Part shown: in pieces, positions 28,893 through 42,048 of the stretch
Layout of the letters: every line of letters begins with the position of its first letter
Numbering within the stretch: position 1 is the stretch's first letter
Assembly: GCA_030680405.1 (NCBI GenBank)
Contig: JAUXVT010000072.1
Location: forward strand, 1 to 64,000
Length of the DNA: 64,000 bases
Reading direction: 5' to 3'
Source: Thiobacillus sp.
GTDB taxonomy: Bacteria; Pseudomonadota; Gammaproteobacteria; Burkholderiales; Thiobacillaceae
Made by a program: the position numbers and the translations under genes
The notes under the pieces: generated by a model
What the model saw: only the letters and a program-made list of their open reading frames with translations
Databases searched by the model: none
Told to the model about the DNA's origin: nothing

Positions 28893-28894
28893 AC

Positions 28895-29710
28895 TCAGAA
28901 AATTCCGCGTCCGAGCATGATGATCCAGTCTTTCTTGGTGAGCACTGGACGGTTGTGGAACACGCAGCCGGGGTCGGCGTGAAGTTTGCGCAGGATGGTT
29001 TCGCCGCCGAGGATGGTTACGCGTAGTTCCAGTCCGATGCGTCCCTTGAGTTTCCGGCCAAGCGGCGCACCGGCCTGCAATAATTTACGCGCGCGCTCGA
29101 TCTGCTTGTGCATCATCATGTGCCACAGGCCACGCGTATCGCCCCGGGCGATCTGGGCTTCGCTGACGTGGTGCGCAGCCAGTTCGTCCTGCGGCAGATA
29201 GATGCGGTCTTTCCGGTAATCGACTGCGATATCCTGCAGGAAGTTGATGAGTTGCAGGCTGCTGCAAATGGCGTCGGAATAGGACAGATGACGCGGGTCG
29301 TGGTCGCCGTACAAGTGCAGCATGAGGCGTCCCACTGGGTTGGCCGAGCGGCGGCAGTAGTCCATGACTTCGCCGAAACTGGCGTAACGGGTTTTTTCCA
29401 CGTCCTGCGCAAAGGCGGACAGCAAGTCGCGAAACGGGGCAATCGGAATAGCGTGATCGTGGATGGCTGCCGCAAGCGGCACAAAAACCGGATGGGTGGA
29501 TGGCTCGCCGCGTTCGATGCGATCCAGTTCGGCGTGGTAAGCCGCCAGCTGTTCCAGGCGCATGGCTGCAGGGGCATCGCCTTCGTCGGCAATATCGTCC
29601 GCGCTGCGGGCAAACCGGTAGATGGCTTCGACCGGCTGGCGCAGCCGTTTGGGCAGCAACCAGGACGCAACAGGGAAATTTTCGTAGTGATCGACCGGCA
29701 CCGGCAACAA
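28895..29710 (-). CDS. hpnC: squalene synthase HpnC
   Basis: ENFPVASWLLPKRLRQPVEAIYRFARSADDIADEGD...LINFLQDIAVDYRKDRIYLPQDELAAH. Confidence 0.93.
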   Translation of the reverse strand: MLPVPVDHYENFPVASWLLPKRLRQPVEAIYRFARSADDIADEGDAPAAMRLEQLAAYHAELDRIERGEPSTHPVFVPLAAAIHDHAIPIAPFRDLLSAFAQDVEKTRYASFGEVMDYCRRSANPVGRLMLHLYGDHDPRHLSYSDAICSSLQLINFLQDIAVDYRKDRIYLPQDELAAHHVSEAQIARGDTRGLWHMMMHKQIERARKLLQAGAPLGRKLKGRIGLELRVTILGGETILRKLHADPGCVFHNRPVLTKKDWIIMLGRGIF

Positions 29711-29816
29711 AAAAAGGGAATGGGAATAAAGACTTAGGCAGGATGCCGGGTTCGATTGGGTGACAGCATCGTATTGATTATATTACACTTATCGGTCGAC
29801 AGTTTTGCGGTAAGTC

Positions 29817-29901
29817 GCGAGAGTGGCGGAATTGGTAGACGCACTGGATTTAGGTTCCAGCGCCGCAAGGCGTGGGGGTTCGAGTCCCCCCTCCCGCACC
29901 A
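29817..29901 (+). tRNA. tRNA-Leu (anticodon TAG)
   Basis: Class II cloverleaf; anticodon loop TTTAGGT in CTGGA/TCCAG stem; GGGGG-TTCGAGT-CCCCC T-arm; encoded CCA. Confidence 0.92.
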
Positions 29902-29951
29902 TCGGTTTTTTTGCCCTTCACCCATCCTCAATTCAGCCAGGAAGTATTTTG

Positions 29952-31250
29952 ATGCAAGCAAATCTTGAAGTTCTCGAAGGACTGATCCGTCGCCTGGACA
30001 TCAGCGTGCCCATGGATCAGCTGGAATCCGAAGTGCAAAGCCGCCTGAAGCGCCTGGCACGCAACGTCAAGATGGATGGTTTCCGTCCAGGCAAGGCGCC
30101 ACTGGGCGCGGTGACGCGCCAGCATGGCGCCGGGGTGCGTCAGGAGGTGCTGGGTGAAACCCTGCAGACCCGTTTTGGCGAGGCCATGCAGGCTCACCAG
30201 CTGAAGATTGCGGGCTATCCGCGCTTTGAGCCGAAAGCGGGGCAGGCTGACACAACGGCAATGACGTTCAGCGCCAGTTTCGAGGTCTATCCTGAAGTGA
30301 AGATCGGCGACTTGAGCACGGGCAAGGTCAGCCGCCCTGTCGTCAACCTGGGCGATGCTGACGTGGCGAAGACGCTGGAAGTGCTGCAGAAGCAGCGCCG
30401 TACGTTTGAGTCCACTGATCGTGCCGCAGCGGAAGGTGATCTGGTCAAGTTCGATTATCAGGGTACGGTCGATGGCGCGGCATTCGAAGGCGGCAAGGCC
30501 GAAGACTTCGCCGCGGTGGTCGGCGAAGGCCGTTTGCTGAAGGACTTCGAACAGAACCTGACCGGGCTCAAGGCAGGCGACAGCAAGGGATTCGATCTGA
30601 CCTTCCCGGCTGAGTACGCCGCCAAGGAACTCGCCGGCGAGGTCGCGCATTTCGAGGTGCAGGTCAAGGACGTGCAGGCCCCCATGCTGCCGTCGATGGA
30701 CGCGGAATTTGCCAAGGCACTGGGGATCGAAGACGGCGACGTGGAGAAACTCAAGGCCGAAGTGAAGTCCAACCTGCAGCGTGAAGTCAAACGTCGCGTG
30801 CAGGCGAAACTGAAGGAGCAGACGATGGAACTGCTGTTGCAGAAGAGCACGCTGGATCTGCCGCAAAGTCTGGTGGCGATGGAAACCGACCGTCTGATGA
30901 AAATGACGGAAGCGGATATGCAGTCGCGTGGGGTTCAGACCATGAAGCTGAATGCCGATATGTTTACTGGGCAGGCCGAACGCCGCGTGCGCCTTGGCCT
31001 GATCTTGGCCGAGATCGTGCAGACGCACAAATTGGTGGCGCGGCCCGAGCAGATTCGTGCCCTGATACAGGAGCAGGCGCAAAGCTACGAGGAGCCGGAA
31101 CAGGTGCTGCAGTGGTACTACCAGAGTCCGGAACGGATGCAGGAGATCGAGTCCTTGGCGCTGGAAGAGAATGTGGTAGCATGGGCTGCAGGTCAGGCCC
31201 AAGTGGAAGATGTGACAACCTCCTTTGAAGAATTGATGGGACGTACCTGA
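29952..31250 (+). CDS. tig: trigger factor
   Basis: [40 protein letters not shown]-like domain [23 protein letters not shown]; upstream of clpPX-lon. Confidence 0.96.
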   Translation: MQANLEVLEGLIRRLDISVPMDQLESEVQSRLKRLARNVKMDGFRPGKAPLGAVTRQHGAGVRQEVLGETLQTRFGEAMQAHQLKIAGYPRFEPKAGQADTTAMTFSASFEVYPEVKIGDLSTGKVSRPVVNLGDADVAKTLEVLQKQRRTFESTDRAAAEGDLVKFDYQGTVDGAAFEGGKAEDFAAVVGEGRLLKDFEQNLTGLKAGDSKGFDLTFPAEYAAKELAGEVAHFEVQVKDVQAPMLPSMDAEFAKALGIEDGDVEKLKAEVKSNLQREVKRRVQAKLKEQTMELLLQKSTLDLPQSLVAMETDRLMKMTEADMQSRGVQTMKLNADMFTGQAERRVRLGLILAEIVQTHKLVARPEQIRALIQEQAQSYEEPEQVLQWYYQSPERMQEIESLALEENVVAWAAGQAQVEDVTTSFEELMGRT

Positions 31251-31891
31251 TGCACATTGATTTTAATTCACGGCCCTTCGAGCCCCAGGGTCTGGGGCTT
31301 GTGCCCATGGTCGTCGAGCAAAGCGGCCGTGGCGAACGCGCCTACGACATTTACTCGCGCCTGCTCAAGGAGCGGGTCATTTTCCTGGTGGGCCCGGTGA
31401 ACGATTCAACGGCCAACCTGGTGGTCGCGCAAATGCTGTTCCTGGAATCGGAAAACCCCGACAAGGACATCTTTTTTTATATAAACTCGCCTGGCGGTTC
31501 GGTCTCGGCCGGGTTGGCGATTTACGACACCATGCAGTTCATCAAACCGGATGTGTCCACCCTGTGTATTGGCCAGGCAGCCAGCATGGGCGCGTTCCTG
31601 CTTACCGCGGGCGCCCATGGCAAGCGCTACTGCCTGCCGAACTCGCGCGTGATGATTCACCAGCCACTGGGCGGTTTTCAGGGGCAGGCGTCGGACATTG
31701 CAATTCACGCCAAGGAAATCCTCTATTTGAAAGGGCGCCTCAACGACATGCTGGCCAAGCACACCGGACAGAGCTTGGAAGTGATCGACCGCGACACTGA
31801 CCGTGACAACTTCATGAGCGCGAACGACGCGGTGAGCTATGGGCTGATCGACAAGGTGCTGACCAGCCGCAACGAAGCATCAGGCAATTAA
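31250..31891 (+). CDS. clpP: ATP-dependent Clp protease proteolytic subunit
   Basis: [23 protein letters not shown]...[43 protein letters not shown]. Confidence 0.98.
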   Translation: MHIDFNSRPFEPQGLGLVPMVVEQSGRGERAYDIYSRLLKERVIFLVGPVNDSTANLVVAQMLFLESENPDKDIFFYINSPGGSVSAGLAIYDTMQFIKPDVSTLCIGQAASMGAFLLTAGAHGKRYCLPNSRVMIHQPLGGFQGQASDIAIHAKEILYLKGRLNDMLAKHTGQSLEVIDRDTDRDNFMSANDAVSYGLIDKVLTSRNEASGN

Positions 31892-31905
31892 AGCAAGGAA
31901 CGGGT

Positions 31906-33177
31906 ATGGCAGACAAAGGCTCGAGCGACAAACTTCTTTACTGCTCCTTCTGCGGTAAAAGCCAGCACGAGGTGCGCAAGCTGATTGCTGGGCCGTCGGT
32001 ATTCATCTGCGATGAATGCGTCGAACTGTGCAACGACATCATCCGCGAAGAAATCCAGCAGGCCGACAGCCAGAAGGGCGCAAGCTCCGATTTGCCGACG
32101 CCGCATGAAATCAGCGGCATGCTCGATCAATACGTGATCGGTCAGGGTCAGGCGAAAAAAGCGCTTGCGGTTGCGGTCTACAATCACTACAAACGCCTGC
32201 GCAGCAACGCCGGCAGTGGCGAAGTCGAACTGGCCAAGAGCAACATTCTGCTGATCGGACCGACCGGCTCCGGCAAGACCTTGCTGGCGCAAACGCTGGC
32301 ACGCACGCTGAACGTGCCGTTCGTGATTGCCGATGCCACCACGCTGACCGAAGCCGGTTATGTCGGCGAGGATGTCGAGAACATCATCCAGAAGCTGCTG
32401 CAAAAGTGCGATTACGATGTCGACAAGGCCAAGCAGGGCATTGTTTATATTGATGAAATCGACAAGATTTCGCGCAAGGCCGATAATCCCTCGATCACCC
32501 GCGATGTGTCCGGCGAAGGCGTGCAGCAGGCGCTGCTGAAACTGATCGAAGGCACCACGGCTTCGGTCCCGCCGCAAGGGGGACGCAAGCACCCGAATCA
32601 GGAATTCGTCCAGGTCGACACCAGCAACATCCTGTTCATTTGCGGCGGCGCGTTCAGCGGGCTGGAAAAAGTGATCCGTGGCCGTACCGAAAAAGGCGGC
32701 ATCGGCTTCGGCGCGCAGGTCAAGAATGTCGACGAGACCAAGCGCGATGTCGAACTGCTGCATCAGGTCGAGCCAGAAGATCTCATCAAATATGGCCTGA
32801 TCCCGGAATTTGTCGGACGTTTACCGGTTGTCGCAACGTTGGACGAACTCGATGAGGCCGCGCTGGTGCAGATCCTGACCGAGCCGAAAAACGCACTGAC
32901 CAAGCAGTTCATCAAACTCTTCAAGATGGAGGGAGTCGAACTCGAATTCCGCGAGGATGCGCTGAATGCCATCGCCAAGCGCGCGCTGGCGCGCCGAACC
33001 GGCGCGCGCGGCCTGCGTTCGATCATCGAGCATGCACTGCTCGATACCATGTACGACCTGCCCTCCCTCAAGGGGGTCAGCAAAGTGGTGGTGGACAACG
33101 GGTTAGTCAGCGGCGACGGCAAGCCATTGCTGATTTACTCCGATCAGGGCGAGCAGCCGCTGGCCGCCGGAGCTTGA
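31906..33177 (+). CDS. clpX: Clp protease ATP-binding subunit ClpX
   Basis: Zinc-binding [46 protein letters not shown]. Confidence 0.98.
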   Translation: MADKGSSDKLLYCSFCGKSQHEVRKLIAGPSVFICDECVELCNDIIREEIQQADSQKGASSDLPTPHEISGMLDQYVIGQGQAKKALAVAVYNHYKRLRSNAGSGEVELAKSNILLIGPTGSGKTLLAQTLARTLNVPFVIADATTLTEAGYVGEDVENIIQKLLQKCDYDVDKAKQGIVYIDEIDKISRKADNPSITRDVSGEGVQQALLKLIEGTTASVPPQGGRKHPNQEFVQVDTSNILFICGGAFSGLEKVIRGRTEKGGIGFGAQVKNVDETKRDVELLHQVEPEDLIKYGLIPEFVGRLPVVATLDELDEAALVQILTEPKNALTKQFIKLFKMEGVELEFREDALNAIAKRALARRTGARGLRSIIEHALLDTMYDLPSLKGVSKVVVDNGLVSGDGKPLLIYSDQGEQPLAAGA

Positions 33178-33297
33178 ACCGGAATGGCTGCTGGGGAACC
33201 TGTCAGCCATCTTGAATTCCAACCTATGCCCCCCAGTTACGGATGAGCGTGGTTGAATGCCGCGCATCCTTTCCTCAACCCTTTCCAGGAAATCATG

Positions 33298-35724
<2,427 letters not shown>

Positions 35725-35746
35725 GCATTTTCCAACCACTCCCCGG

Positions 35747-35776
35747 AATCCCGCGCCAGTCGCGGGATTATTTTGT
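35747..35776 (+). terminator. rho-independent-like terminator after lon
   Basis: AATCCCGCG-CCAGT-CGCGGGATT followed by ATTTTG. Confidence 0.65.
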
Positions 35777-35795
35777 CAATGGCCCGGAAAACCGC

Positions 35796-35825
35796 TTGAC
35801 ACAAGGTTTTGCGGGTTGCTATAAA
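35796..35825 (+). promoter_or_regulatory. sigma70-type promoter of hupB (TTGACA-N18-TATAAA)
   Basis: -35 TTGACA 35796-35801; -10 TATAAA 35820-35825. Confidence 0.7.
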
Positions 35826-35872
35826 AGCGTCCACAGGGTTTTCCTGTGCCACTTGAGTGAAGGGGACAACAC

Positions 35873-36145
35873 GTGAACAAATCCGAATTGATTGATGCCA
35901 TCGCCGACTCTGCTGACATTTCCAAGGCCGCTGCCGGCCGTGCGCTGGACGCAACGGTTGAAGCGGTCAAGAAAGCGCTGAAGAAAGGCGACACGGTGAC
36001 GCTGGTTGGTTTTGGCAGCTTCTATGTCGGCAAGCGTGCCGCACGCACGGGCCGCAATCCGCGCACTGGCGCAGCCATCAAGATCAAGGCCGCCAAGGTG
36101 CCGAAGTTCCGCGCCGGCAAGGGTCTGAAGGACGCTGTCAATTAA
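35873..36145 (+). CDS. hupB: DNA-binding protein HU-beta
   Basis: [66 protein letters not shown]. Confidence 0.97.
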   Translation: MNKSELIDAIADSADISKAAAGRALDATVEAVKKALKKGDTVTLVGFGSFYVGKRAARTGRNPRTGAAIKIKAAKVPKFRAGKGLKDAVN

Positions 36146-36206
36146 TAAAAACGCAGTTTGCATTTGGCAAGGTCTGGAAATATGTTGTAAAATCTTGGAC
36201 TTTGTC

Positions 36207-36282
36207 GGGTGCTTAGCTCAGCTGGTAGAGCGTCGCCTTTACACGGCGAATGTCGGGGGTTCGAACCCCTCAGCACCCACCA
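36207..36282 (+). tRNA. tRNA-Val (anticodon TAC)
   Basis: GGGTGCTTAGCTCAGCTGGTAGAGC...CTTTACAC...GGGGGTTCGAACCCCTCAGCACCCACCA. Confidence 0.96.
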
Positions 36283-36349
36283 GCAGGGTAAGAAAAATAC
36301 CAAGTGGTCAAGTTTAGGCAGTGCGATTTTTTGTAGTACGTAGTACAAG

Positions 36350-36426
36350 GGAGTGGTAGTTCAGTTGGTTAGAATACCGGCCTGTCACGCCGGGGGTCGC
36401 GGGTTCGAGTCCCGTCCACTCCGCCA
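36350..36426 (+). tRNA. tRNA-Asp (anticodon GTC)
   Basis: GGAGTGGTAGTTCAGTTGGTTAGAATACCGGCCTGTCACGCCGGGGGTCGCGGGTTCGAGTCCCGTCCACTCCGCCA. Confidence 0.97.
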
Positions 36427-36431
36427 ACACC

Positions 36432-36460
36432 AAAAAGGCGAACGTAAGTTCGCCTTTTTT
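36432..36460 (+). terminator. terminator after tRNA-Asp
   Basis: AAAAAGGCGAAC-GTAA-GTTCGCCTTTTTT. Confidence 0.9.
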
Positions 36461-36556
36461 CATTTCATTCAGCGTCTTTTCATCACAACGTGGCGAGACG
36501 CGAGGCGCAAAGTGCGCGAAAATTCGCGCTGGCGATTTTTTTCGGAGTAGAAGACC

Positions 36557-38452
36557 GTGCTCGAAGCAATCCGCAAGCATGCAAAGGGCTGGCTGGCCAA
36601 AGTCATACTAGCCTTGATCGTAATTACCTTCGCCCTGTTTGGCATAGATTCCTACATGTCGGGTGATAAAAGCGGCGGCATGGTCGCCGAGGTCGGGGAT
36701 GTGGGAGTTTCGCGTGAAGAGCTGACGCGAGAAATCCAGGCACAGAGTGACCGTATGCGCGAGACGCTCGGCCCTGCGTTCGATCCTGCCGTTACCGAAA
36801 CAACCGACTTTCGCAAGCAGGTGCTCGACAGCCTGATCGAGCGCAAAGCCTTGTTGCAGGAAGCGCAAAAGCTCAAGTTCCTGGCGCCCGATGCGTACAT
36901 TGCGTCGGTTTTGAGGCAGATTCCGGCCTTTCAGCAGGACGGCACGTTTTCACAGCAGCGCTATGAAGCGGTCCTGCGCCAGAACGGCCGTTCACCTGCC
37001 CAGTTTGAAAATGAATTGCGGCAGGCGTTCATGCTGGAGGCCATCACCAGTCCGGTTTCGCTCGCGGCCTTCCCGTCCAGCACCTCGCAGACGCAGATTG
37101 CCCGCCTGGTGGCACAGCAACGCGAAATTGCCTGGGCGGATCTGCCGGCTTCCACGGTGGCGTCGCAGGTCAAGGTGACGCCCGCAGACGTGGAGCATTA
37201 CTATGCGGCCAACAAGGCCGAATTTACCGAGCCCGAGCAGATCCGCGCCGAGTATCTGGTGCTGGATGTGGCAAGCGTGGCGGCGGGCATTGCGGTGAGC
37301 GACCAGGCGGTGGCGGATTATTATGCAGCCAACGCCGCGCAGTTCGGGCAGCCAGAGCAGCGTAACGCGAGCCATATCCTGATCGCCGTAGATAAAAATG
37401 CGGACGCTGCAATGCGCGCCAAGGCAAAGGCGAAAGCGACCGAGTTGTATCGAGTCCTGCTGAAAACCCCGGGTCGTTTTGCCGAGTTGGCGCGCACCCA
37501 GTCGCAGGATCCCGGTTCGGCTGTGCAGGACGGCAGCCTTGGCAGCTTTGGCCGCGGCATGATGGTCAAGCCGTTTGAAGATGCAGTGTTCAGCATGAAG
37601 CCCAATGAAATTCGCGGACCGGTGGAAAGCGATTTCGGCTACCACATCATCCGTCTGGACGGCATCCAGGCCGCGCAGACTGCGCCGCTGGCCGAGGTGC
37701 GCGCTGCAGTCGTTGAGGAATTGCGCAAGCAGCAGGCGCAAAAGACCTTCGCGGAAATGGCCGACAGCTTCAGCAATCTGGTGTACGAGAACGCCGGGAC
37801 TTTGCAGCCTGCTGCTGCCGCTGCCAAGCTAACGGTTCAGCAAAGTGGCTGGATGACGGCCAACAATGCGCCGCCACCCTTCAACCATGCCGCCTTGTCA
37901 GCCGCGCTGTTCAGTCCGGAGTCAATCAAGTCGAAGCAGAATACCGAGGCCACCGAGGTACAGCCCGGCACCCTGATGGCGGCGCGGGTGATCGGGCATC
38001 GTCCGGCACGGCTGCGTTCGCTGGCTGAAGTGTCGGCGGTGATCGAGGCCAAGCTGCGCGCTGCGCAGAGCGCACAGTTGCTGGCACAAAAAGGTGAAGT
38101 CACCATCAGGGCACTGGCCAAAGGCGACGAAGCCAGCTTGAACTGGTCGGCGTTTCGGGTGGTCGGACGTCAGCCTTCAGCCGAGCTGGATGCAGCCGGC
38201 GCCAAGGCGGTGTTCCGGGTGAATGCAGACAAGCTGCCGGCCTACACCGGCTTTGCCCGCCCTGACGGTTCGTATCGCATCGTGCGCGTGAGCCGCGTGC
38301 TGGAGGTGCCGGCGCTGGATCCCATGCTGGTGTCGTCGATCGAGTCGGGCGTCATGCAGGCACAGCAGCGTGCGGACATGAAGGCGATGATTGCGCTGAT
38401 CACCGCCGTCCAGAAAGTGGAAATCAAGCCTAACGCGATCGAAGGCAGATAA
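36557..38452 (+). CDS. ppiD: periplasmic folding chaperone / peptidyl-prolyl isomerase PpiD
   Basis: N-terminal TM, SurA-like region, parvulin domain ([77 protein letters not shown]); GTG start. Confidence 0.93.
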   Translation: MLEAIRKHAKGWLAKVILALIVITFALFGIDSYMSGDKSGGMVAEVGDVGVSREELTREIQAQSDRMRETLGPAFDPAVTETTDFRKQVLDSLIERKALLQEAQKLKFLAPDAYIASVLRQIPAFQQDGTFSQQRYEAVLRQNGRSPAQFENELRQAFMLEAITSPVSLAAFPSSTSQTQIARLVAQQREIAWADLPASTVASQVKVTPADVEHYYAANKAEFTEPEQIRAEYLVLDVASVAAGIAVSDQAVADYYAANAAQFGQPEQRNASHILIAVDKNADAAMRAKAKAKATELYRVLLKTPGRFAELARTQSQDPGSAVQDGSLGSFGRGMMVKPFEDAVFSMKPNEIRGPVESDFGYHIIRLDGIQAAQTAPLAEVRAAVVEELRKQQAQKTFAEMADSFSNLVYENAGTLQPAAAAAKLTVQQSGWMTANNAPPPFNHAALSAALFSPESIKSKQNTEATEVQPGTLMAARVIGHRPARLRSLAEVSAVIEAKLRAAQSAQLLAQKGEVTIRALAKGDEASLNWSAFRVVGRQPSAELDAAGAKAVFRVNADKLPAYTGFARPDGSYRIVRVSRVLEVPALDPMLVSSIESGVMQAQQRADMKAMIALITAVQKVEIKPNAIEGR

Positions 38453-38521
38453 ACCGAACGGCCCGCAGCTACAAAAAACGCGCCTCGAAGGCGCGTTTTT
38501 TGTAGCTGCGGGCCGTTCGGT
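38453..38521. terminator. 69-bp perfect palindrome (33-bp arms, 3-nt loop), bidirectional terminator between convergent ppiD and fabI
   Basis: ACCGAACGGCCCGCAGCTACAAAAAACGCGCCT-CGA-AGGCGCGTTTTTTGTAGCTGCGGGCCGTTCGGT, 33/33 match. Confidence 0.9.
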
Positions 38522-38528
38522 GATTGGA

Positions 38529-39311
38529 TCAGTCCGAGCCGCCGGCGGTGGTGTTGAAGCCGGCGTCGACGTAGGTGATTTCGCCGGTGATGCCGGAGGC
38601 CAGGTCGGAGAGCAGGAAGGCCGCGGCATTGCCGACTTCGTCAATCGTCACGTTGCGGCGCAGCGGCGCATTCTTGGCGACGAGCTCAAGCTTTTCACCA
38701 AAGTTGGCAATGCCGCTGGCGGCCAGCGTCTTGATCGGGCCGGCCGATACGGCATTGACGCGGATGCCCTTGGGGCCGAGGCTTTGCGCCATGTAGTACA
38801 CATTGGATTCGAGGCTGGCCTTGGCCAGCCCCATGACGTTGTAGTTGGGCGCGGAGCGATTCGCGCCGAGGTAGGTCAGCGTCAGCAGTGCCGCCTTGCG
38901 GCCTTCCATCATCGGCAGCGCGGCCTTGGCCAGCGCGGCAAAGCTGTAGGAGCTGATGTCGTGGGCGATGCGGAAATTTTCGCGGGTGACACAGGCGAGG
39001 TAGTCTCCGGACAGCGCTTCCTTCGGCGCGAACGCGATCGAGTGCACCAGGCCATCGAAGCCGTCCCAGCGCGTGCCGAGTTCGGCAAACAGGGCGTCGA
39101 TCTGCTCGTCGCTGGCAACATCGCACGGGAACACCAGGCTGGAGCCGAATTCCTTGGCGAATTCGGTGACGCGATCCTTGATGCGCTCGCCCTGATAGGT
39201 GAAGGCCAGTTCGGCGCCTTCACGCTTGCACGCCGCAGCAATGCCATACGCGATCGAACGGTTGGATATTACGCCGGTGATCAGCAAGCGTTTTCCTGCA
39301 AGAAATCCCAT
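38529..39311 (-). CDS. fabI: enoyl-ACP reductase (NADH) FabI
   Basis: [47 protein letters not shown]...[30 protein letters not shown]. Confidence 0.96.
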   Translation of the reverse strand: MGFLAGKRLLITGVISNRSIAYGIAAACKREGAELAFTYQGERIKDRVTEFAKEFGSSLVFPCDVASDEQIDALFAELGTRWDGFDGLVHSIAFAPKEALSGDYLACVTRENFRIAHDISSYSFAALAKAALPMMEGRKAALLTLTYLGANRSAPNYNVMGLAKASLESNVYYMAQSLGPKGIRVNAVSAGPIKTLAASGIANFGEKLELVAKNAPLRRNVTIDEVGNAAAFLLSDLASGITGEITYVDAGFNTTAGGSD

Positions 39312-39385
39312 GATGATCTCGAAGAGTTGAGTAGCCCGGGATTATAACGGCTGACGTTGGCGGCGCGCTTGGGTACACTGGCGGC

Positions 39386-41548
39386 ATGACGCGCATCGGG
39401 GCGATTTTGTTGAGGATAGGTCTGCTGGGGATAGGTTTGAGCCTGATGGCAGGCTGCTCCGACAACTGGAACACCCCCTATCCCGGCAGCGAGACGCGCG
39501 CCAACGTGCTTTACAGCGCATTTTCCGAGCGCCCCAAGCACCTCGATCCGGCACGCTCCTACAGCTCGAATGAAGTCGAGTTCACCGGCCAGATTTACGA
39601 GCCGCCGCTGCAATACCACTTTCTCAAGCGCCCTTACACGCTGATCCCGCTGACCGCCGAGGCGGTGCCCAAGCCGCGCTATTTCGACGCGGCAGGCAAT
39701 GCGCTGCCGGACCACCCGCTGTCCGGGCAGATCGCGAAGAGCGTTTACGAAATCAAAATCCGCCCCGGCATCCAGTATCAGCCGCATCCGGCGTTTGCGC
39801 GCGACGCAGCGGGACGCTATCGCTATCATGCGCTGGATGCCGCTGCGATGGCAGGCAAAACCCGGATCCGCGATTTTGCGTACACGGGCACCCGCGAACT
39901 GGTCGCTGCCGACTATGTGTACCAGATCAAACGGCTGGCCAACCCCAGACTCAGCTCGCCGATTTTTGGTCTGATGAGTGAGCACATCATCGGCCTGACA
40001 GCACTGGGTGCGGCACTGGAAAAGGCCGCTCAAGCCAGCCCCGAAGCAACGCTGGACCTCGACGATTTCGCGCTTGAAGGCGCAGAGGTCGTCGACCGTT
40101 ACACCTACCGAATCCACATCAAGGGAAAATACCCGCAGTTTATTTACTGGCTGGCAATGCCGTTCTTTGCGCCGGTCCCGTGGGAGGCCGAGGTCTTCTA
40201 CGCGCAGCCCGGCATGGCGGACAAAAACCTCACGCTCGACTGGCAACCGATCGGCACCGGGCCCTATTATCTGGCCGAGAACGATCCCAACCGCCGCATG
40301 GTGCTGAAGAAAAATCCCCACTTCCATGGCGAAACCTATCCTGGGGACGACGATACGGCAGACAGGCAGGCCGGACAGCTGCTTGACGCCGGCAAGCCGC
40401 TGCCATTTGTGGATGAAGCCGTGTTCAGCCTGGAAAAGGAAACCATTCCCTACTGGAGCAAGTTTCTGCAGGGCTACTACGACAGTTCCGGGATCAGTTC
40501 AGACAGCTTCGACCAGGCCGTGCAGTTCTCGGCAGGCGGCGACCCGCAGCTCACCGACAGCATGCGCGACAAGGACATCCACCTCATCACCGCCGTGGCG
40601 GCTTCGGTCTGGTATGTCGGCTTCAACATGCTCGACCCGGTGGTCGGTGGTTTGGGCGAAGACCGCCAGAAGCTGCGGCAGGCGCTCTCCATCGCGTTCG
40701 ATTACGACGAGTTCATTTCCATTTTCCTCAATGGCCGCGGCATTCCCGCACAGGGGCCGATTCCGCCCGGGCTGTTCGGTTATGTCGAAGGCGTGGCGGG
40801 GCTAAATCCCTATGTGTATGAAGCCCGGGAGGGCCAGATCCAGCGACGCTCCCTCGAAACCGCCAAAAAACTGCTCGCCGAGGCGGGCTATCCCAATGGC
40901 CGCGACGCCCAAACCGGCGCCCCGCTGGTGCTGTATTTCGACACCATGGCCAGTGGACCCGACGCCAAATCGCGGCTCGACTGGATGAAAAAACAGCTCG
41001 ACAAACTCAACGTGCAGCTGGTGGTGCGCGGCACCGACTACAACCGCTTCCAGGACAAGATCCGCAAGGGCAATGCACAGCTGTTCGAGTGGGGCTGGAA
41101 CGCCGACTACCCCGATCCGGAAAATTTCTTCTTCCTACTGTATGGCCCGCACAAGAAAGTCGCCACCGGCGGCGAGAACGCCGCCAACTACGACAACACC
41201 GAGTTCAACCGCCTGTTCGAGCGCATGAAGGACATGGACAATGGCCCGGAGCGCCAGCGGGTGATCGACGCCATGCTGGAGATCGTGCGCCGCGATGCGC
41301 CGTGGATCTTCGCCTACTACCCCAAGTCCTTCGGCCTGCGCCACGGCTGGCTGCACAACGTCAAGCCCAATCTGATGGCCAACAACACGCTCAAATACCG
41401 CCGCATCGATCCGGCCCTGCGCGCAAGCCGGCGCGCCGAATGGAACCGCCCGGTGCTGTGGCCGATCGGGTTGTTGGTGGGCGCGCTGGCTGCCGTCATT
41501 GCGCCTGCGGCGATCGCGTGGCGGCGACGTGAAAAGAGTCAGGCCTGA
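39386..41548 (+). CDS. ABC transporter substrate-binding lipoprotein (family 5), with C-terminal TM helix
   Basis: Lipobox LMAGC; SBP family 5 features (LTLDWQPIGTGPYYLAENDPNRRMVLKKNPHFHG); C-terminal WPIGLLVGALAAVIAPAAIAWRRRE. Confidence 0.88.
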   Translation: MTRIGAILLRIGLLGIGLSLMAGCSDNWNTPYPGSETRANVLYSAFSERPKHLDPARSYSSNEVEFTGQIYEPPLQYHFLKRPYTLIPLTAEAVPKPRYFDAAGNALPDHPLSGQIAKSVYEIKIRPGIQYQPHPAFARDAAGRYRYHALDAAAMAGKTRIRDFAYTGTRELVAADYVYQIKRLANPRLSSPIFGLMSEHIIGLTALGAALEKAAQASPEATLDLDDFALEGAEVVDRYTYRIHIKGKYPQFIYWLAMPFFAPVPWEAEVFYAQPGMADKNLTLDWQPIGTGPYYLAENDPNRRMVLKKNPHFHGETYPGDDDTADRQAGQLLDAGKPLPFVDEAVFSLEKETIPYWSKFLQGYYDSSGISSDSFDQAVQFSAGGDPQLTDSMRDKDIHLITAVAASVWYVGFNMLDPVVGGLGEDRQKLRQALSIAFDYDEFISIFLNGRGIPAQGPIPPGLFGYVEGVAGLNPYVYEAREGQIQRRSLETAKKLLAEAGYPNGRDAQTGAPLVLYFDTMASGPDAKSRLDWMKKQLDKLNVQLVVRGTDYNRFQDKIRKGNAQLFEWGWNADYPDPENFFFLLYGPHKKVATGGENAANYDNTEFNRLFERMKDMDNGPERQRVIDAMLEIVRRDAPWIFAYYPKSFGLRHGWLHNVKPNLMANNTLKYRRIDPALRASRRAEWNRPVLWPIGLLVGALAAVIAPAAIAWRRREKSQA

Positions 41549-41595
41549 TTTTCAAAATGGCTAAATCGCCCTTTTTTTCAATCTAATCCACATCC

Positions 41596-42045
41596 ATGCG
41601 CTATCAGGGAAAAATAATCCGAGGGAACGAGGCCAAGGGCTTTGGCTTTCTCACGCCAAAGCGGAGAAGTCAAGCGGTGTTTCCAATGGGGTGGGCCATG
41701 TTGTTTGCAGCGCTGCTGAGTGGCGCTGTTTTGGCGGGAGCCATGCCGGTCATCGTTGCCATTGCTTATCTGGTGAGCCTTGTCACTTTTTTGGCCTACG
41801 CATTGGACAAGTCAGCAGCAGAAGCAGGATGCTGGCGCACACAGGAAAGCACACTGCATCTCTTCGGTCTGGCGGGGGGCTGGCCTGGTGCCCTGCTTGC
41901 GCAGCAATTATTGCGTCACAAGTCGAGCAAGCGTGAATTTCAAACGGCTTTCTGGATGACGGTAATGCTCAACTGTGGTGCACTGGTCTGGCTGGTTTTA
42001 CCCGATGGTGCAGATGCACGGTTGTTGCTGAGTCGGATGGTCTAG
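41596..42045 (+). CDS. DUF1294 membrane protein with truncated N-terminal cold-shock domain
   Basis: MRYQGKIIRGNEAKGFGFLTP then directly into DUF1294 (YALDKSAAEAGCWRTQESTLHLFGLAGGWPGALLAQQLLRHKSSKREFQTAFW). Confidence 0.8.
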   Translation: MRYQGKIIRGNEAKGFGFLTPKRRSQAVFPMGWAMLFAALLSGAVLAGAMPVIVAIAYLVSLVTFLAYALDKSAAEAGCWRTQESTLHLFGLAGGWPGALLAQQLLRHKSSKREFQTAFWMTVMLNCGALVWLVLPDGADARLLLSRMV

Positions 42046-42048
42046 CCC

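Noticed and set aside
36514-36529. GCGCGAAAATTCGCGC palindrome upstream of ppiD as an operator
   Set aside because: A single short GC/AT-symmetric dyad near a terminator; no second site or motif family to support regulation.
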